64,000 bases of DNA from Chromobacterium phragmitis (GTDB lineage: Bacteria > Pseudomonadota > Gammaproteobacteria > Burkholderiales > Chromobacteriaceae), in assembly GCF_003325475.1 (NCBI RefSeq), contig NZ_CP029495.1:3658001-3722000 (forward strand), written 5' to 3'. This document shows positions 8,614 to 16,971 of this stretch, in pieces. Numbering within the stretch: position 1 is the first letter of the stretch; each line of letters opens with the position of its first letter. The notes under the pieces are model-generated. The model worked only from the letters and a program-made list of their open reading frames with translations, did not search any database and was not told the DNA's origin. The translations under genes were made by a program, and so were the position numbers.

Positions 8614-10002
8614 ATGAAAACCATCCGCATCGACGTAGCCGTCATCGGCGCCGGCACCGCCGGCCTCGCCGCCTACCGCGCCGCCAAGGCCGGCGGCGCT
8701 TCCGCCCTGATCATCGAGGGCGGCCCTTACGGCACCACCTGCGCCCGAGTCGGTTGCATGCCGTCCAAGCTGCTGATCGCCGCCGCCGAGGCCGTCCACC
8801 ACGCGAACCATACCGAACTGTTCGGCGTGCACGTCGATGGCGAGGTTCGCGTCGACGGCCGCGAGGTGATGGCCCGCGTCAAGAGCGAGCGCGACCGTTT
8901 CGTCGGCTTCGTGGTGCGCGGCGTGGATGGCATCCCGGCTGAGGATAAACTGCCCGGTTATGCCCGCTTCGTCGACAACACCACGCTGCAAGTGGACGAC
9001 CACACCATCGTCCAGGCCAAGCGGGTGGTGATCGCCACCGGTTCGTCGCCGGCGATTCCGGCCCCGTTCAAGGTCTTCGGCGACCGGCTGATCGTCAACG
9101 ACGACGTGTTCGACTGGGACACGCTGCCGCGGAGCGTGGCGGTATTCGGCCCCGGCGTGATCGGCCTGGAGTTGGGCCAGGCGCTGTCCCGGCTGGACGT
9201 GCGGGTGCGCGTGTTCGGCGCGGGTGGCGGCGTGGGGCCGCTGAGCGATCCGGCGGTGCGCGATTACGCCCGCCAGGCATTGGCCGGGCAGTTCTACCTG
9301 GATCCGGACGCCAAGGTGCTGGAAATGGCCAACGATGGCGACGCCGCGCGCATTCGCTATTTGAATCTGGACGGCGCGGAAGTGGAGGAGCGTTTCGACT
9401 ACGTGCTGGCCGCCACCGGCCGCGCGCCCAATGTCCGCGGGCTGGGGCTGGAGAATACCAGCCTGAAGCTGGATGCCCGCGGCGTGCCGTTGTTCGACGC
9501 CAAGACGCTGCAGTGCGGGGATTCCCCGGTGTTCATCGCCGGCGACGCCAACAATATTCTGCCGCTGCTGCATGAGGCGGCCGACGAGGGCAAGACGGCC
9601 GGCGCCAACGCCGCCGCCTATCCGGCGGTATCGGCTGGGCTGCGCCGCTCCACCATCGCGGTGGTGTTCTCCGATCCGCAGATGATGATGGTGGGCAGCC
9701 GTTTCGCCGATTTGCAGATCGGAAGCTTCGTCACCGGCGAGGTCAGCTTCGAGGATCAGGGGCGCAGCCGGGTGATGGGTATCAACACCGGCCTGCTGCA
9801 CGTGTACGCCGACAAGGCGACCGGCCGCTTCCTGGGCGCGGAGATGATAGGGCCGCGCGCCGAGAATCTGGCCCACCTGCTGGCCTGGAGCCATCAGCAG
9901 AATCTGACCGTCGGGCAGATGCTGGACATGCCGTTCTACCATCCGGTGATAGAGGAAGGCTTGCGCACCGCGCTGCGCGATGCGGCGGCCAGACTGGCTT
10001 GA
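8614..10002 (+). CDS. dihydrolipoamide dehydrogenase-like flavoprotein (orphan E3 family)
   Basis: This 462-residue class I pyridine-nucleotide-disulfide oxidoreductase has an N-terminal FAD motif (AVIGAGTAGLAA), the redox-active disulfide Cys43/Cys48 in CARVGCMPSK, a second GxGxxG dinucleotide fold (VFGPGVIGLELG), the FAD-binding end motif (FIAGDAN) and a C-terminal dimer domain with a His-Glu pair (YHPVIEE). No E1/E2 or lipoyl-domain gene lies nearby, so a role in pyruvate or 2-oxoglutarate dehydrogenase is not supported by context. After the second fold the usual acidic residue that selects NAD is replaced (VRVFGAGG), leaving cofactor choice open. It follows the Prx-Grx gene, so a thiol-reductase role is conceivable but unproven. 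Confidence 0.85.
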   Translation: MKTIRIDVAVIGAGTAGLAAYRAAKAGGASALIIEGGPYGTTCARVGCMPSKLLIAAAEAVHHANHTELFGVHVDGEVRVDGREVMARVKSERDRFVGFVVRGVDGIPAEDKLPGYARFVDNTTLQVDDHTIVQAKRVVIATGSSPAIPAPFKVFGDRLIVNDDVFDWDTLPRSVAVFGPGVIGLELGQALSRLDVRVRVFGAGGGVGPLSDPAVRDYARQALAGQFYLDPDAKVLEMANDGDAARIRYLNLDGAEVEERFDYVLAATGRAPNVRGLGLENTSLKLDARGVPLFDAKTLQCGDSPVFIAGDANNILPLLHEAADEGKTAGANAAAYPAVSAGLRRSTIAVVFSDPQMMMVGSRFADLQIGSFVTGEVSFEDQGRSRVMGINTGLLHVYADKATGRFLGAEMIGPRAENLAHLLAWSHQQNLTVGQMLDMPFYHPVIEEGLRTALRDAAARLA

Positions 10003-10015
10003 TGTGCTGCGAAAT

Positions 10016-10043
10016 GAAAAACGGGGCTTCGGCCCCGTTTTTC
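10016..10043. terminator. bidirectional terminator between the flavoprotein and MFS genes
   Basis: CGGGGC (10022-10027) and GCCCCG (10032-10037) enclose a TTCG loop, with A-run and T-run on the two sides. The element can therefore terminate both converging genes. It touches the stop codon of the MFS gene. Confidence 0.85.
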
Positions 10044-11355
10044 ATTCGCCTTTCCGCAAGGCGCGGACCCAGCTGAAGCGCTCGCGCCAGATCACCGGCG
10101 CGCGCCAGGCCAGGTGGGCAGTGGCCAGGATGTTGAGCAGCGCCACCGCCAGCAGCAGCATCGAAATGCTGTCGTACCATTTCAGCATCAGCGCGCTGCC
10201 GATGGCGGCGGCCACCATGTAGAAGCCGTTGATGATGTTGTTGGCCGCGACTGCCTGCGAGCGGAAGGCGTCCGGGCTGCCGGTCTGCAGCCAGGTGTAC
10301 AGCGGCACCGTGAAAAAGCCGCCGAAGAAGCCCAGCAGCGAAACGTCCGCGATGGCGCGCCAGCTGCCGGCTTTCGCCAGGAACGCCGTCAGCGTGGACA
10401 GCGGGCCATGGTAGGACGGCATCGCGCCCAGCGCCAGGTCGCCGCCGAACACCGTCATGCCGGCGCTGCCCATCAATACGATGCCCAGTTGCAGCTGGCC
10501 GCGGGACAGCTTGGCGCAGACGATGGAGCCGACGCCGATGCCGATGGAGAACAAGGCCAAAAGCAGGGTGTAGACGTCGGCGTCGCCGCCCAGATGCAGG
10601 CGGGTGAAGGTGGGCAGCTGGGTGGTGTAGACCGCGCCCATCAGCCAGAACCAGGAAATGCCGAGTATCGAGCAGCGCACGTCGTGGATGCGCCAGGCCT
10701 CGCGTATCAGCCGCACCGAGTCGCCGAGGAAATTCCACGACAGCTTCAGGTGCGGCGCGCCGGGCGCGACCGAAGGCATGGTGGCGCTGCTGAAGTAGCC
10801 GAGGATGGCGACCAAGAGCAGCGCGCCGACGATCAGCAGTGCGCCGCTGTGGGTGAGCAGGCTGCCGCTGAGCTGGCCCAGCAGGATGGCGAGGAAGGTG
10901 CCCATCTCGATCAATCCGGTGCCGCCCACCAGCTCATGCTCTTTCAGGTATTGCGGCAGCACCGAGTATTTCAGCGGGCCGAAAAAGGCCGAGTGCACGC
11001 CCATCAGGAACAGCGCGGACAGCAGGATGGCGGCGGACTTCAGCAGGAAGCCGGCGCCGGCCACCAGCATGATGGCGATCTCGGCCAGCTTGATCATCCG
11101 CGCGATGCGCGCCTTGTCGTAGCGCTCGGTCAGCTTGCCGGCGCTGGCGGAAAACAGGAAGAAGGGGAGGATGAAGATGCCGGCGGCCAGATTGACCAGC
11201 TGCTGCGGCGGCATGCCCATCATTTCCAGACCGTGAAAGCTGATCCGCACCACAATGGCGGTTTTCAGCATATTGTCGTTGAAGGCGCCCAGGAACTGGG
11301 TGCCGAACAAGGGCAGGAAACGCCGGCTGGCGAAGAAGGAAAAGTCAGCTTTCAC
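10042..11355 (-). CDS. MFS transporter, LplT-like (lysophospholipid transporter family)
   Basis: This 437-residue, roughly 12-helix permease starts with FLPLFGTQFLGAFNDNMLKTA, typical of the LplT/Aas-associated MFS branch, and has FFGPLKYSVLPQYL where E. coli LplT has its SPAKYGIL motif. In E. coli, LplT flips lysophospholipids inward for re-acylation by Aas. In many bacteria the same permease domain is fused to an acyltransferase and acyl-ACP synthetase. Here it stands alone, with no acyltransferase gene beside it, so the substrate is inferred from family only. It is a single-gene unit between two terminators. Confidence 0.8.
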   Translation of the reverse strand: MKADFSFFASRRFLPLFGTQFLGAFNDNMLKTAIVVRISFHGLEMMGMPPQQLVNLAAGIFILPFFLFSASAGKLTERYDKARIARMIKLAEIAIMLVAGAGFLLKSAAILLSALFLMGVHSAFFGPLKYSVLPQYLKEHELVGGTGLIEMGTFLAILLGQLSGSLLTHSGALLIVGALLLVAILGYFSSATMPSVAPGAPHLKLSWNFLGDSVRLIREAWRIHDVRCSILGISWFWLMGAVYTTQLPTFTRLHLGGDADVYTLLLALFSIGIGVGSIVCAKLSRGQLQLGIVLMGSAGMTVFGGDLALGAMPSYHGPLSTLTAFLAKAGSWRAIADVSLLGFFGGFFTVPLYTWLQTGSPDAFRSQAVAANNIINGFYMVAAAIGSALMLKWYDSISMLLLAVALLNILATAHLAWRAPVIWRERFSWVRALRKGE

Positions 11356-11370
11356 GATGGCCGATCAATA

Positions 11371-11407
11371 GAAAAAGGCGGGAACCGCATGCTAACGGAT
11401 TCCCGCC
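11371..11407 (-). terminator. intrinsic terminator after the nucleoside permease gene
   Basis: Read on the minus strand, GGCGGGAA...TTCCCGCC forms a stem of about 11 pairs with one bulge around an 8-base loop, followed by a TTTTT run (complement of 11372-11376). It lies just beyond the permease stop at 11430. Confidence 0.75.
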
Positions 11408-11429
11408 CGGCTGTCAGTCGCGGCCTGGA

Positions 11430-12731
11430 TCAGAACAGCGACAGCCACAGGCCGCTGGCGGTGGCGGTCATGAAGCCAGTGAGGATGGACGCCGCCAGCG
11501 CGCGCATGCCGATATGGGCCAGCTCCTGCTGGCGTTCCGGCGCCAGCGCGCCGATGCCGGCCACGCAGATGCCCACCGACGACAGGTTGGAGAAACTGGC
11601 CAGCGCGAAGGTGGAGATCATCACCGTTTGCGGGGACAGCGTGCCGGCGGCCTTCATCTTGGCCAGGTCCATGTAGGCGATGAACTCGTTGAGGACGATC
11701 TTCTGGCCCAGCAGGCTGCCGACGCCCAGCGTTTCGTTCCAGCCGATGCCCATCAGGAAGGCGAACACGCGGAATACCTGGCCCACCAGGTATTGCAGCG
11801 TCAGGCCGTCGAACATGCCGTGGGTGGACGCCTGGATGGCGGCGTTGACGCCCAGCAACTCGCCCAGGCCGTCTTTCACCAGGAAGTTGGCCAGCGCGAT
11901 CAGCGCCACGATGGCCAGCAGGATGGTGGCGACGGCGGCGGCCATCTTCATGCCGTCCAGCGCGCCGGTCACCACCGCGCTGACGAAATTGCCCTCGCTC
12001 TTTTCCTTGGACGACTGCAGCTTGGTGCTGGACAGCGCCTCGGGCGTGGTTTCCGGGAACATGATCTTGCAGAACACCACCGCGCCGGCCGCGTTCATGC
12101 AGGAGGCGGTCAGCAGATAGGTGGCGAAGCGCGCCTGCTCTGCCGTGTCCGATCCGCCGAGGAAGGCGACGTAGGCCGCCAGCACGCCGCCGGACAGCGT
12201 GGACATGCCGGCGATCATGATGCAGGCCAGCTCGGAGCGGGTCATGTGGCGGATGTAGGGGCGGACCAGCAGCGGGGCTTCGGTCTGGCCGAGGAAGATG
12301 TTGGCGGCGGCCACCACGCTTTCCGGGCCGGAGATGCCCATGCTGCGTTTCATCGCCCAGGCCAGGCCGGCGACCACGCGCTGCAGGATGCCGAAATGGT
12401 AGAGCAGGGCGCTGAAGGCGGAGAAGAAGATGATCACCGGCAGCACGGTGAAGGCGAACAGAAAGCCCAGTTTGCCGCTGGGTTTGGCCAGATCGCCGAA
12501 GATGAATCCCGCGCCGTCGCCGGCGAAGCTCAGCACCTTGGCGAAGCCGGAGCCGAAGGCGGAGAAGCCGTGATGGACGGCGGGCACGTAGTTGATCAGC
12601 AAGAACAGGCCGTTCTGGATGGCGAGGCCGATCAGTACGGCGCGCCAGTTGATGGCCTGACGCTGGCTGGAAAATGCATAGGCCGCGCCCAGCAGCAACA
12701 GCATGCCGGCGATAGCTTGGATGGAGTTCAC
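11430..12731 (-). CDS. concentrative nucleoside transporter (NupC/CNT family)
   Basis: This 433-residue inner-membrane symporter takes up nucleosides with protons or sodium. It has the CNT order of domains: an N-terminal helical pair, the gate domain with FFSAFSALLYHFGILQ, and the core domain with the family motif around GQTEAPLL and later FNEFIAY-like LNEFIAYMD. Length and motifs fit NupC/NupX/YeiM. It is monocistronic between a terminator at each end. The start at 12731 follows a GGAG-like site (CTCCTG on the plus strand). Substrate range (purine or pyrimidine) is not evident. Confidence 0.93.
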   Translation of the reverse strand: MNSIQAIAGMLLLLGAAYAFSSQRQAINWRAVLIGLAIQNGLFLLINYVPAVHHGFSAFGSGFAKVLSFAGDGAGFIFGDLAKPSGKLGFLFAFTVLPVIIFFSAFSALLYHFGILQRVVAGLAWAMKRSMGISGPESVVAAANIFLGQTEAPLLVRPYIRHMTRSELACIMIAGMSTLSGGVLAAYVAFLGGSDTAEQARFATYLLTASCMNAAGAVVFCKIMFPETTPEALSSTKLQSSKEKSEGNFVSAVVTGALDGMKMAAAVATILLAIVALIALANFLVKDGLGELLGVNAAIQASTHGMFDGLTLQYLVGQVFRVFAFLMGIGWNETLGVGSLLGQKIVLNEFIAYMDLAKMKAAGTLSPQTVMISTFALASFSNLSSVGICVAGIGALAPERQQELAHIGMRALAASILTGFMTATASGLWLSLF

Positions 12732-12827
12732 GGATGCCCTTCAGGAGGAAAACAGCGGGAAGAGGACGGCGCGCGGCAGCCCCTGCCCGAACGCAGACTG
12801 CTGGCGAGCGGCTAGGCTGCGGACTGG

Positions 12828-12860
12828 AAAAAAAAGAGGTTGATTTTATAAGCAATCTCT
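12828..12860 (-). terminator. probable terminator after the chemoreceptor gene
   Basis: On the minus strand AGAGATTG and CAACCTCT pair with one A-C mismatch around a 10-base AT-rich loop, and eight T residues follow. It lies about 40 bases after the chemoreceptor stop and before the nucleoside transporter start at 12731, separating the two same-strand units. Confidence 0.6.
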
Positions 12861-12897
12861 AATTTGTCAAATTTTCTTTGCCGGATAAGCGTTCCGC

Positions 12898-14154
12898 TTA
12901 GAAAAGCTCGATATCGCCGCTGGCGTCGGAGCCTTTGATGGCGGCGAGCTCAAGTTCTTGGGTGCGGGCTATGTTGCGGCGGCGGTCGTTGTCCATCGCG
13001 TCGCCGGTCCGAAAATCAGCCAGGTTCTCTTTCAACTTGGCGGCCAGTTTGCGCAGGTCTTCCGGCGAGACCGACAGAATGCGGCCGGAATCCAGCGCAT
13101 CCTGATTCAGCTGGATCAGGATGTCGCCCGAAGTTTTGGATGCTTGCACTGTGGCATGCTGTTCGGTGACGGCCGTGGCGATGCCTTGCGAAGCATGGTT
13201 GATTTCGCTCATCGCGCTGGTGATCTTGTCCAGTTGCTCGCGCGAACGGCCGGCCTCGGCTGCGGCGGCATCCGCCCGGGCGTTGGAAGCCTGCATGGAG
13301 TCGGAGACTTTGGCGGTGTTTTGCTGCACCTGCTGCATGATGGCCTGAATGTCGCGGGTGGCCTGCTGCGTGTTTTGCGCCAGCTTGCGCACCTCGTCGG
13401 CCACGACGGCGAAGCCGCGCCCCATTTCGCCGGCCCGCGCGGCCTCGATCGCCGCATTCAGCGCCAGCAGATTGGTCTGGTCGGCGATGTCTTTGATGTT
13501 GTCGAGGATGTTGCCGATCTGGCTGGAGGCATCCAGCAAGGCGGTTACCTCGCGCATCGAGCGGTCGAGCAGTTTGGCGACCTCGGTGACGCCGTTTATC
13601 ACAGCCAGCGTCGCTTCGCGGTTTTCTTGCATGTCTTGATGCGCATGGGCGATGGCGGCGGATATTTCCCCCAGGCCATCCTGCAGCACCTGAGTTTGCG
13701 CCATCATGGTGTTGATCGCCTCTAGCAGCACCTTGCCGTGATTGGCTTGCAGCAGGCTTTTTTGCAACATGGTGCTGTAGGTGTCGGTCAACTCCTGCGC
13801 CATCGGCATCAAGCGGACCGACGCGCCGGCGACGTTGTGGAAGGAGGCATTGGCGCGCGCCAGCAGCTGATTGAGCTTGGCGACCGTGGGATGGAGGGGG
13901 TGCTGCGCCGACAGCGGCGGCAGCGACCGGCTCAGGTCGACCGGCACGCCCATCATGTCATCGAGGGCGGACTCCAGCAGGCGCAAGGGGCGAAGCAGGA
14001 AAAGCTGGCGCAGCCACTGGTGGCAGAGCAGGGCCGCGACGCCGGAGACGCAGCCGCTGAGGAACACAAGCCGGCCAGATGGTTCCGCCGTTGCGAAAAA
14101 CAGCGGCAGTAGCAAGCATGCCGGCAGGGACAGCAGGAATAGACGCAGTTGCAT
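12898..14154 (-). CDS. methyl-accepting chemotaxis protein without periplasmic sensor domain
   Basis: This 418-residue chemoreceptor has two closely spaced hydrophobic segments at the N-terminus (about residues 3-20 and 27-45) with almost no periplasmic loop. A helical linker follows, then the signalling hairpin (GNILDNIKDIADQTNLLALN, AAIEAARAGEMGRGFAVVAD, EVRKLAQ), which binds CheA and CheW. It must therefore sense something at or inside the membrane, or through a partner. The ATG at 14154 is preferred; a TTG at 14160 is possible. Neither has a clear Shine-Dalgarno, and a perfect inverted repeat covers that spot. It lies 43 bases after ccoS, on the same strand. Confidence 0.92.
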   Translation of the reverse strand: MQLRLFLLSLPACLLLPLFFATAEPSGRLVFLSGCVSGVAALLCHQWLRQLFLLRPLRLLESALDDMMGVPVDLSRSLPPLSAQHPLHPTVAKLNQLLARANASFHNVAGASVRLMPMAQELTDTYSTMLQKSLLQANHGKVLLEAINTMMAQTQVLQDGLGEISAAIAHAHQDMQENREATLAVINGVTEVAKLLDRSMREVTALLDASSQIGNILDNIKDIADQTNLLALNAAIEAARAGEMGRGFAVVADEVRKLAQNTQQATRDIQAIMQQVQQNTAKVSDSMQASNARADAAAAEAGRSREQLDKITSAMSEINHASQGIATAVTEQHATVQASKTSGDILIQLNQDALDSGRILSVSPEDLRKLAAKLKENLADFRTGDAMDNDRRRNIARTQELELAAIKGSDASGDIELF

Positions 14155-14160
14155 AGCCAA

Positions 14161-14184
14161 TAGCTAAGTAATTTCACTTAGCTA
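14161..14184. promoter_or_regulatory. 9-bp-arm inverted repeat directly upstream of the chemoreceptor start
   Basis: TAGCTAAGT (14161-14169) and ACTTAGCTA (14176-14184) are perfect inverted repeats with a 6-base spacer, placed 7-30 bases before the preferred ATG, where a ribosome-binding site should be. On the minus strand a TATAAC (complement of 14186-14191) lies immediately upstream and could be a -10 box, which would put the repeat over the transcript start. It could be a repressor operator or an RNA hairpin limiting translation. Confidence 0.5.
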
Positions 14185-14197
14185 AGTTATAGCTGCT

Positions 14198-14398
14198 TTA
14201 GTCCGGCGAATGTTCCTTTGTGTGGGAGGAAGGGCTTTCTTCCGCCTCTCCGTTCGGATTGTCATCATCCATCAAGATGCGATAGGCGGGGCCTTGCATG
14301 TCGTCGAATTGGCCGGAGCGGGTGGCCCACCAGAAAATGGCGCCGATCACGAAGACCAGCACCAGGCTGAGGGGGATGAGCAGGTAGAGGCTTTCCAT
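14198..14398 (-). CDS. ccoS: cbb3-type cytochrome oxidase assembly protein CcoS
   Basis: This 66-residue membrane protein has one N-terminal helix (LLIPLSLVLVFVIGAIFWWA) followed by the family signature SGQFDDMQGPAYRILMDDD and a short charged tail. CcoS is needed for maturation of cbb3 oxidase, in particular cofactor insertion into CcoN. The start codon shares one base with the ccoI stop (TGATG), the usual translational coupling of this pair. The oxidase structural genes ccoNOQP are not in this window. Confidence 0.95.
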   Translation of the reverse strand: MESLYLLIPLSLVLVFVIGAIFWWATRSGQFDDMQGPAYRILMDDDNPNGEAEESPSSHTKEHSPD

Positions 14399-16824
14399 CA
14401 GGGTTTCCGTTTGACGAGACGCAGCGCGTTGCCGACCACCAGCAGCGAGCTCAGGGCCATGCCCAGGCTGGCCAGCCAGGGCGTGACGTGGCCCAGCATC
14501 GCCAGCGGCAGCGCGACGACATTATACCCGGCCGCCCAGATCAGGTTTTGCCGGATCACAGCCAGCGCGCGCCGGCTGATCCGCTGCGCGTCGCCGATCA
14601 GGCCCAGCCGGTCGCCCATCAGCACCATGTCGCCGCTGGCGCGGGCGACGTCGGTGCCGCCGCCCATGGCGATGGAGACGTCGGCGCGCGCCAGCACCGG
14701 CGCGTCGTTGACGCCGTCGCCCACCATCAGCACCCGTCGGCCCTTGGCCTGCAGCGCGGCGACGTAGGCGAGCTTGTCCTCCGGCGTCGCGCGCGAGCGC
14801 CACTGCTTGATGCCGAGCCTGGCGGCAAGGCCGGCCACCGGGCCTTCGCCGTCGCCGCTGAGCAGGTGGACGGCCAGGCCGCGGCGGGACAACTCCGCCA
14901 CCAGCGCCGCCGCGTCGTCGCGGCAGGCGTCGCCGATGGCGAAGCGGGCCTGCACGCCGCCGGCGTCGGCCAGCAGCACCTGGCTGCAATCCGGCTGCCA
15001 TTCGGCGTCTTCGTCCGCCTCGCGTCCCAGCCAGGCCGCGATGAAGGGCGCCGAGCCCAAGCGCCATTCGCGGCCGTCGACGATGCCGGCCACGCCGCCG
15101 CCAGGATGGTTGCGCAGCTCGCCGGTTTGCGGCTTGTCCGCCGGCGCGGCGGCCAGGATGGCCTGGGCCAGCGGGTGCTCGGAACCTTGCTCCAGCGCGG
15201 CGGCGATGGCCAGCGCGGCTTGAGCGTCCAGCGGGCCGCGCGTCTCCAGCAGCCGCATCTGGCCGTGGGTGAGGGTGCCGGTCTTGTCGAACACCGCGTC
15301 GTCGGCCTTGGCCAGCGTTTCCAGCGCATGGCCGCGGGTGGTCAGCACGCCCAGCGAGGCCAGCCGGCCGCTGGCGGCGGTGAGCGCCGCAGGCGTGGCC
15401 AGCGACAGCGCGCAGGGGCAGGAGATCACCAGCACCGCCACCATGATCCACAGCGCGCGGTCCGGGTCGATGAAATGCCAGGCCAGATAGCTGCCGGCGG
15501 CGGCCAGCAGCAGCAGCGCGACGAACCCGCTGGCGAAGCGGTCCGCCAGCACGGCCAGCCGGGGTTTTTCGGCCAGCGCCTGGTCCAACAGCCGCACGAT
15601 GCCGGCCAGCCGGGTGGATTGGCCCGCCTGTTCCACGCGCAGCACCAGCGGGCTGGCGGCGTTGACGCTGCCGGCGATCACCGCGTCGCCCGGCGCTTTG
15701 GCGATGGGGCGGCTCTCTCCGGTGAGCAGCGATTCATTGCTAGAGCTGTGGCCGTCCAGCACCACGCCGTCCGCCGGAATGGTTTCGCCGGGCTTGACCA
15801 GGATCACGTCGCCGGGGTTCAGGCCAGCCACCGTCGCCTCGCGGCTGTCCCGGCTTTGCGGCCAGCCGTCCAGCCGGTGGGCGAAGGCCGGCACCAGCTT
15901 GACCAGGCTTTCGCTGGCGGCGCCGGCCTTGCGGCGGGCGATGCTTTCCAGGTAGCGGCCGCCCAAGAGCAGGAACACGAACATCGATACCGAATCGAAA
16001 TAGATGCCGTGCTCCACCTTGTGGATCAGCGCCCAGAAGCTGGCGATGAAGGCGGTGAGGATGCCGATGCTGACCGGCGTGTCCATGCCGACTCGGCCGG
16101 TTTTCAGGTCGCGCCAGGTATTGCGGTAGAAGGGCAGCGCAGAGTACAGCAGCACCGGCAGCGTCAGGATGAAGCTGGACCAGTGCAACAGCCACAGGAA
16201 GTCGGGCGCGATGTCGCCGTCCGGCGCCAGGTAGACCGGCACCGCGTACATCATCACCTGCATCATCGACAGGCCGGCCACCCACAGCCGGGTCAGCGCC
16301 TGCTTGCGCTCCTTCTGCTGCAGTTTTTCCTGGCGGTCGGCATCGTAGGGGTGGGCGCGGTAGCCTATCGCCGCCACCGCTTCCAGGATGGCGGACAACT
16401 GCACGCGGCCGTTGTCCCAGCGCACGCGGGCGCGCTGGGTGCTGTAGTTGATGTCCACGCCCAATACGCCGGGCAAGCGGCGGATGTGCTGCTCGTTCAG
16501 CCAGATGCAGGCGGCGCAGGTGATGCCTTCCAGCATCAGCGAGGCCTCGCGGACGTTTGCATTCTCGACGCGGACGAAGCTGCGCTGCAGCTCTTCGCTG
16601 TCGTACAGTTTGATCTGCTCCAGCACCGCCTGGGGGAGAGCCTCGGCGCGCGCCGCGCCCTCGGTGCGGTGCTTGTAGTAGTCGGACAATCCGGACTCTA
16701 TGATGGTGGCCGCCACGGCCTGGCAGCCGGCGCAGCAGGCGGGCTCTTCGCGCTGGCGGTAGCGGATGGGGAAGCTGGCGCCGGGGGGCACCGGCAAACC
16801 GCAATGGAAACAGTTCTCGCTCAT
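14398..16824 (-). CDS. ccoI: copper-transporting P1B-type ATPase for cbb3 oxidase assembly (CcoI/FixI)
   Basis: This 808-residue cation pump exports or delivers copper for cbb3 oxidase. The N-terminus has a Cys-rich segment (CFHCGLP, CCAGC) typical of CcoI, then a heavy-metal-associated domain with Cys103 and Cys106 in ITCAACIW. Eight membrane helices carry the ion-site motif CPC (SCPCALSLATP), and the catalytic core has LLTGES, the phosphorylated DKTGTLTHG and GDGVNDAPVL. It is first in a ccoI-ccoS pair, and the chemoreceptor gene follows on the same strand. The assignment to CcoI rather than CopA rests on the Cys-rich N-terminus and the adjacent ccoS. Confidence 0.95.
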   Translation of the reverse strand: MSENCFHCGLPVPPGASFPIRYRQREEPACCAGCQAVAATIIESGLSDYYKHRTEGAARAEALPQAVLEQIKLYDSEELQRSFVRVENANVREASLMLEGITCAACIWLNEQHIRRLPGVLGVDINYSTQRARVRWDNGRVQLSAILEAVAAIGYRAHPYDADRQEKLQQKERKQALTRLWVAGLSMMQVMMYAVPVYLAPDGDIAPDFLWLLHWSSFILTLPVLLYSALPFYRNTWRDLKTGRVGMDTPVSIGILTAFIASFWALIHKVEHGIYFDSVSMFVFLLLGGRYLESIARRKAGAASESLVKLVPAFAHRLDGWPQSRDSREATVAGLNPGDVILVKPGETIPADGVVLDGHSSSNESLLTGESRPIAKAPGDAVIAGSVNAASPLVLRVEQAGQSTRLAGIVRLLDQALAEKPRLAVLADRFASGFVALLLLAAAGSYLAWHFIDPDRALWIMVAVLVISCPCALSLATPAALTAASGRLASLGVLTTRGHALETLAKADDAVFDKTGTLTHGQMRLLETRGPLDAQAALAIAAALEQGSEHPLAQAILAAAPADKPQTGELRNHPGGGVAGIVDGREWRLGSAPFIAAWLGREADEDAEWQPDCSQVLLADAGGVQARFAIGDACRDDAAALVAELSRRGLAVHLLSGDGEGPVAGLAARLGIKQWRSRATPEDKLAYVAALQAKGRRVLMVGDGVNDAPVLARADVSIAMGGGTDVARASGDMVLMGDRLGLIGDAQRISRRALAVIRQNLIWAAGYNVVALPLAMLGHVTPWLASLGMALSSLLVVGNALRLVKRKP

Positions 16825-16971
16825 GACGTAGGATTGTAATCAAAGCCGGCGCGCAATGCTTGATCCAGCGCATGGCGCGACGGTTCTGGGCGGATTATCC
16901 AGCGCCGCACTTGAGAATAAGGGCGACCGTCCGCATTTGCGGAAGATCAAACGAGAGGAGATGTCATAAGC

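Noticed and set aside
8614..10002. Pyruvate or 2-oxoglutarate dehydrogenase E3 subunit assigned from family alone
   Set aside because: No E1 or E2 genes are adjacent and the NAD-binding acidic residue is replaced, so only an E3-like flavoprotein is claimed.
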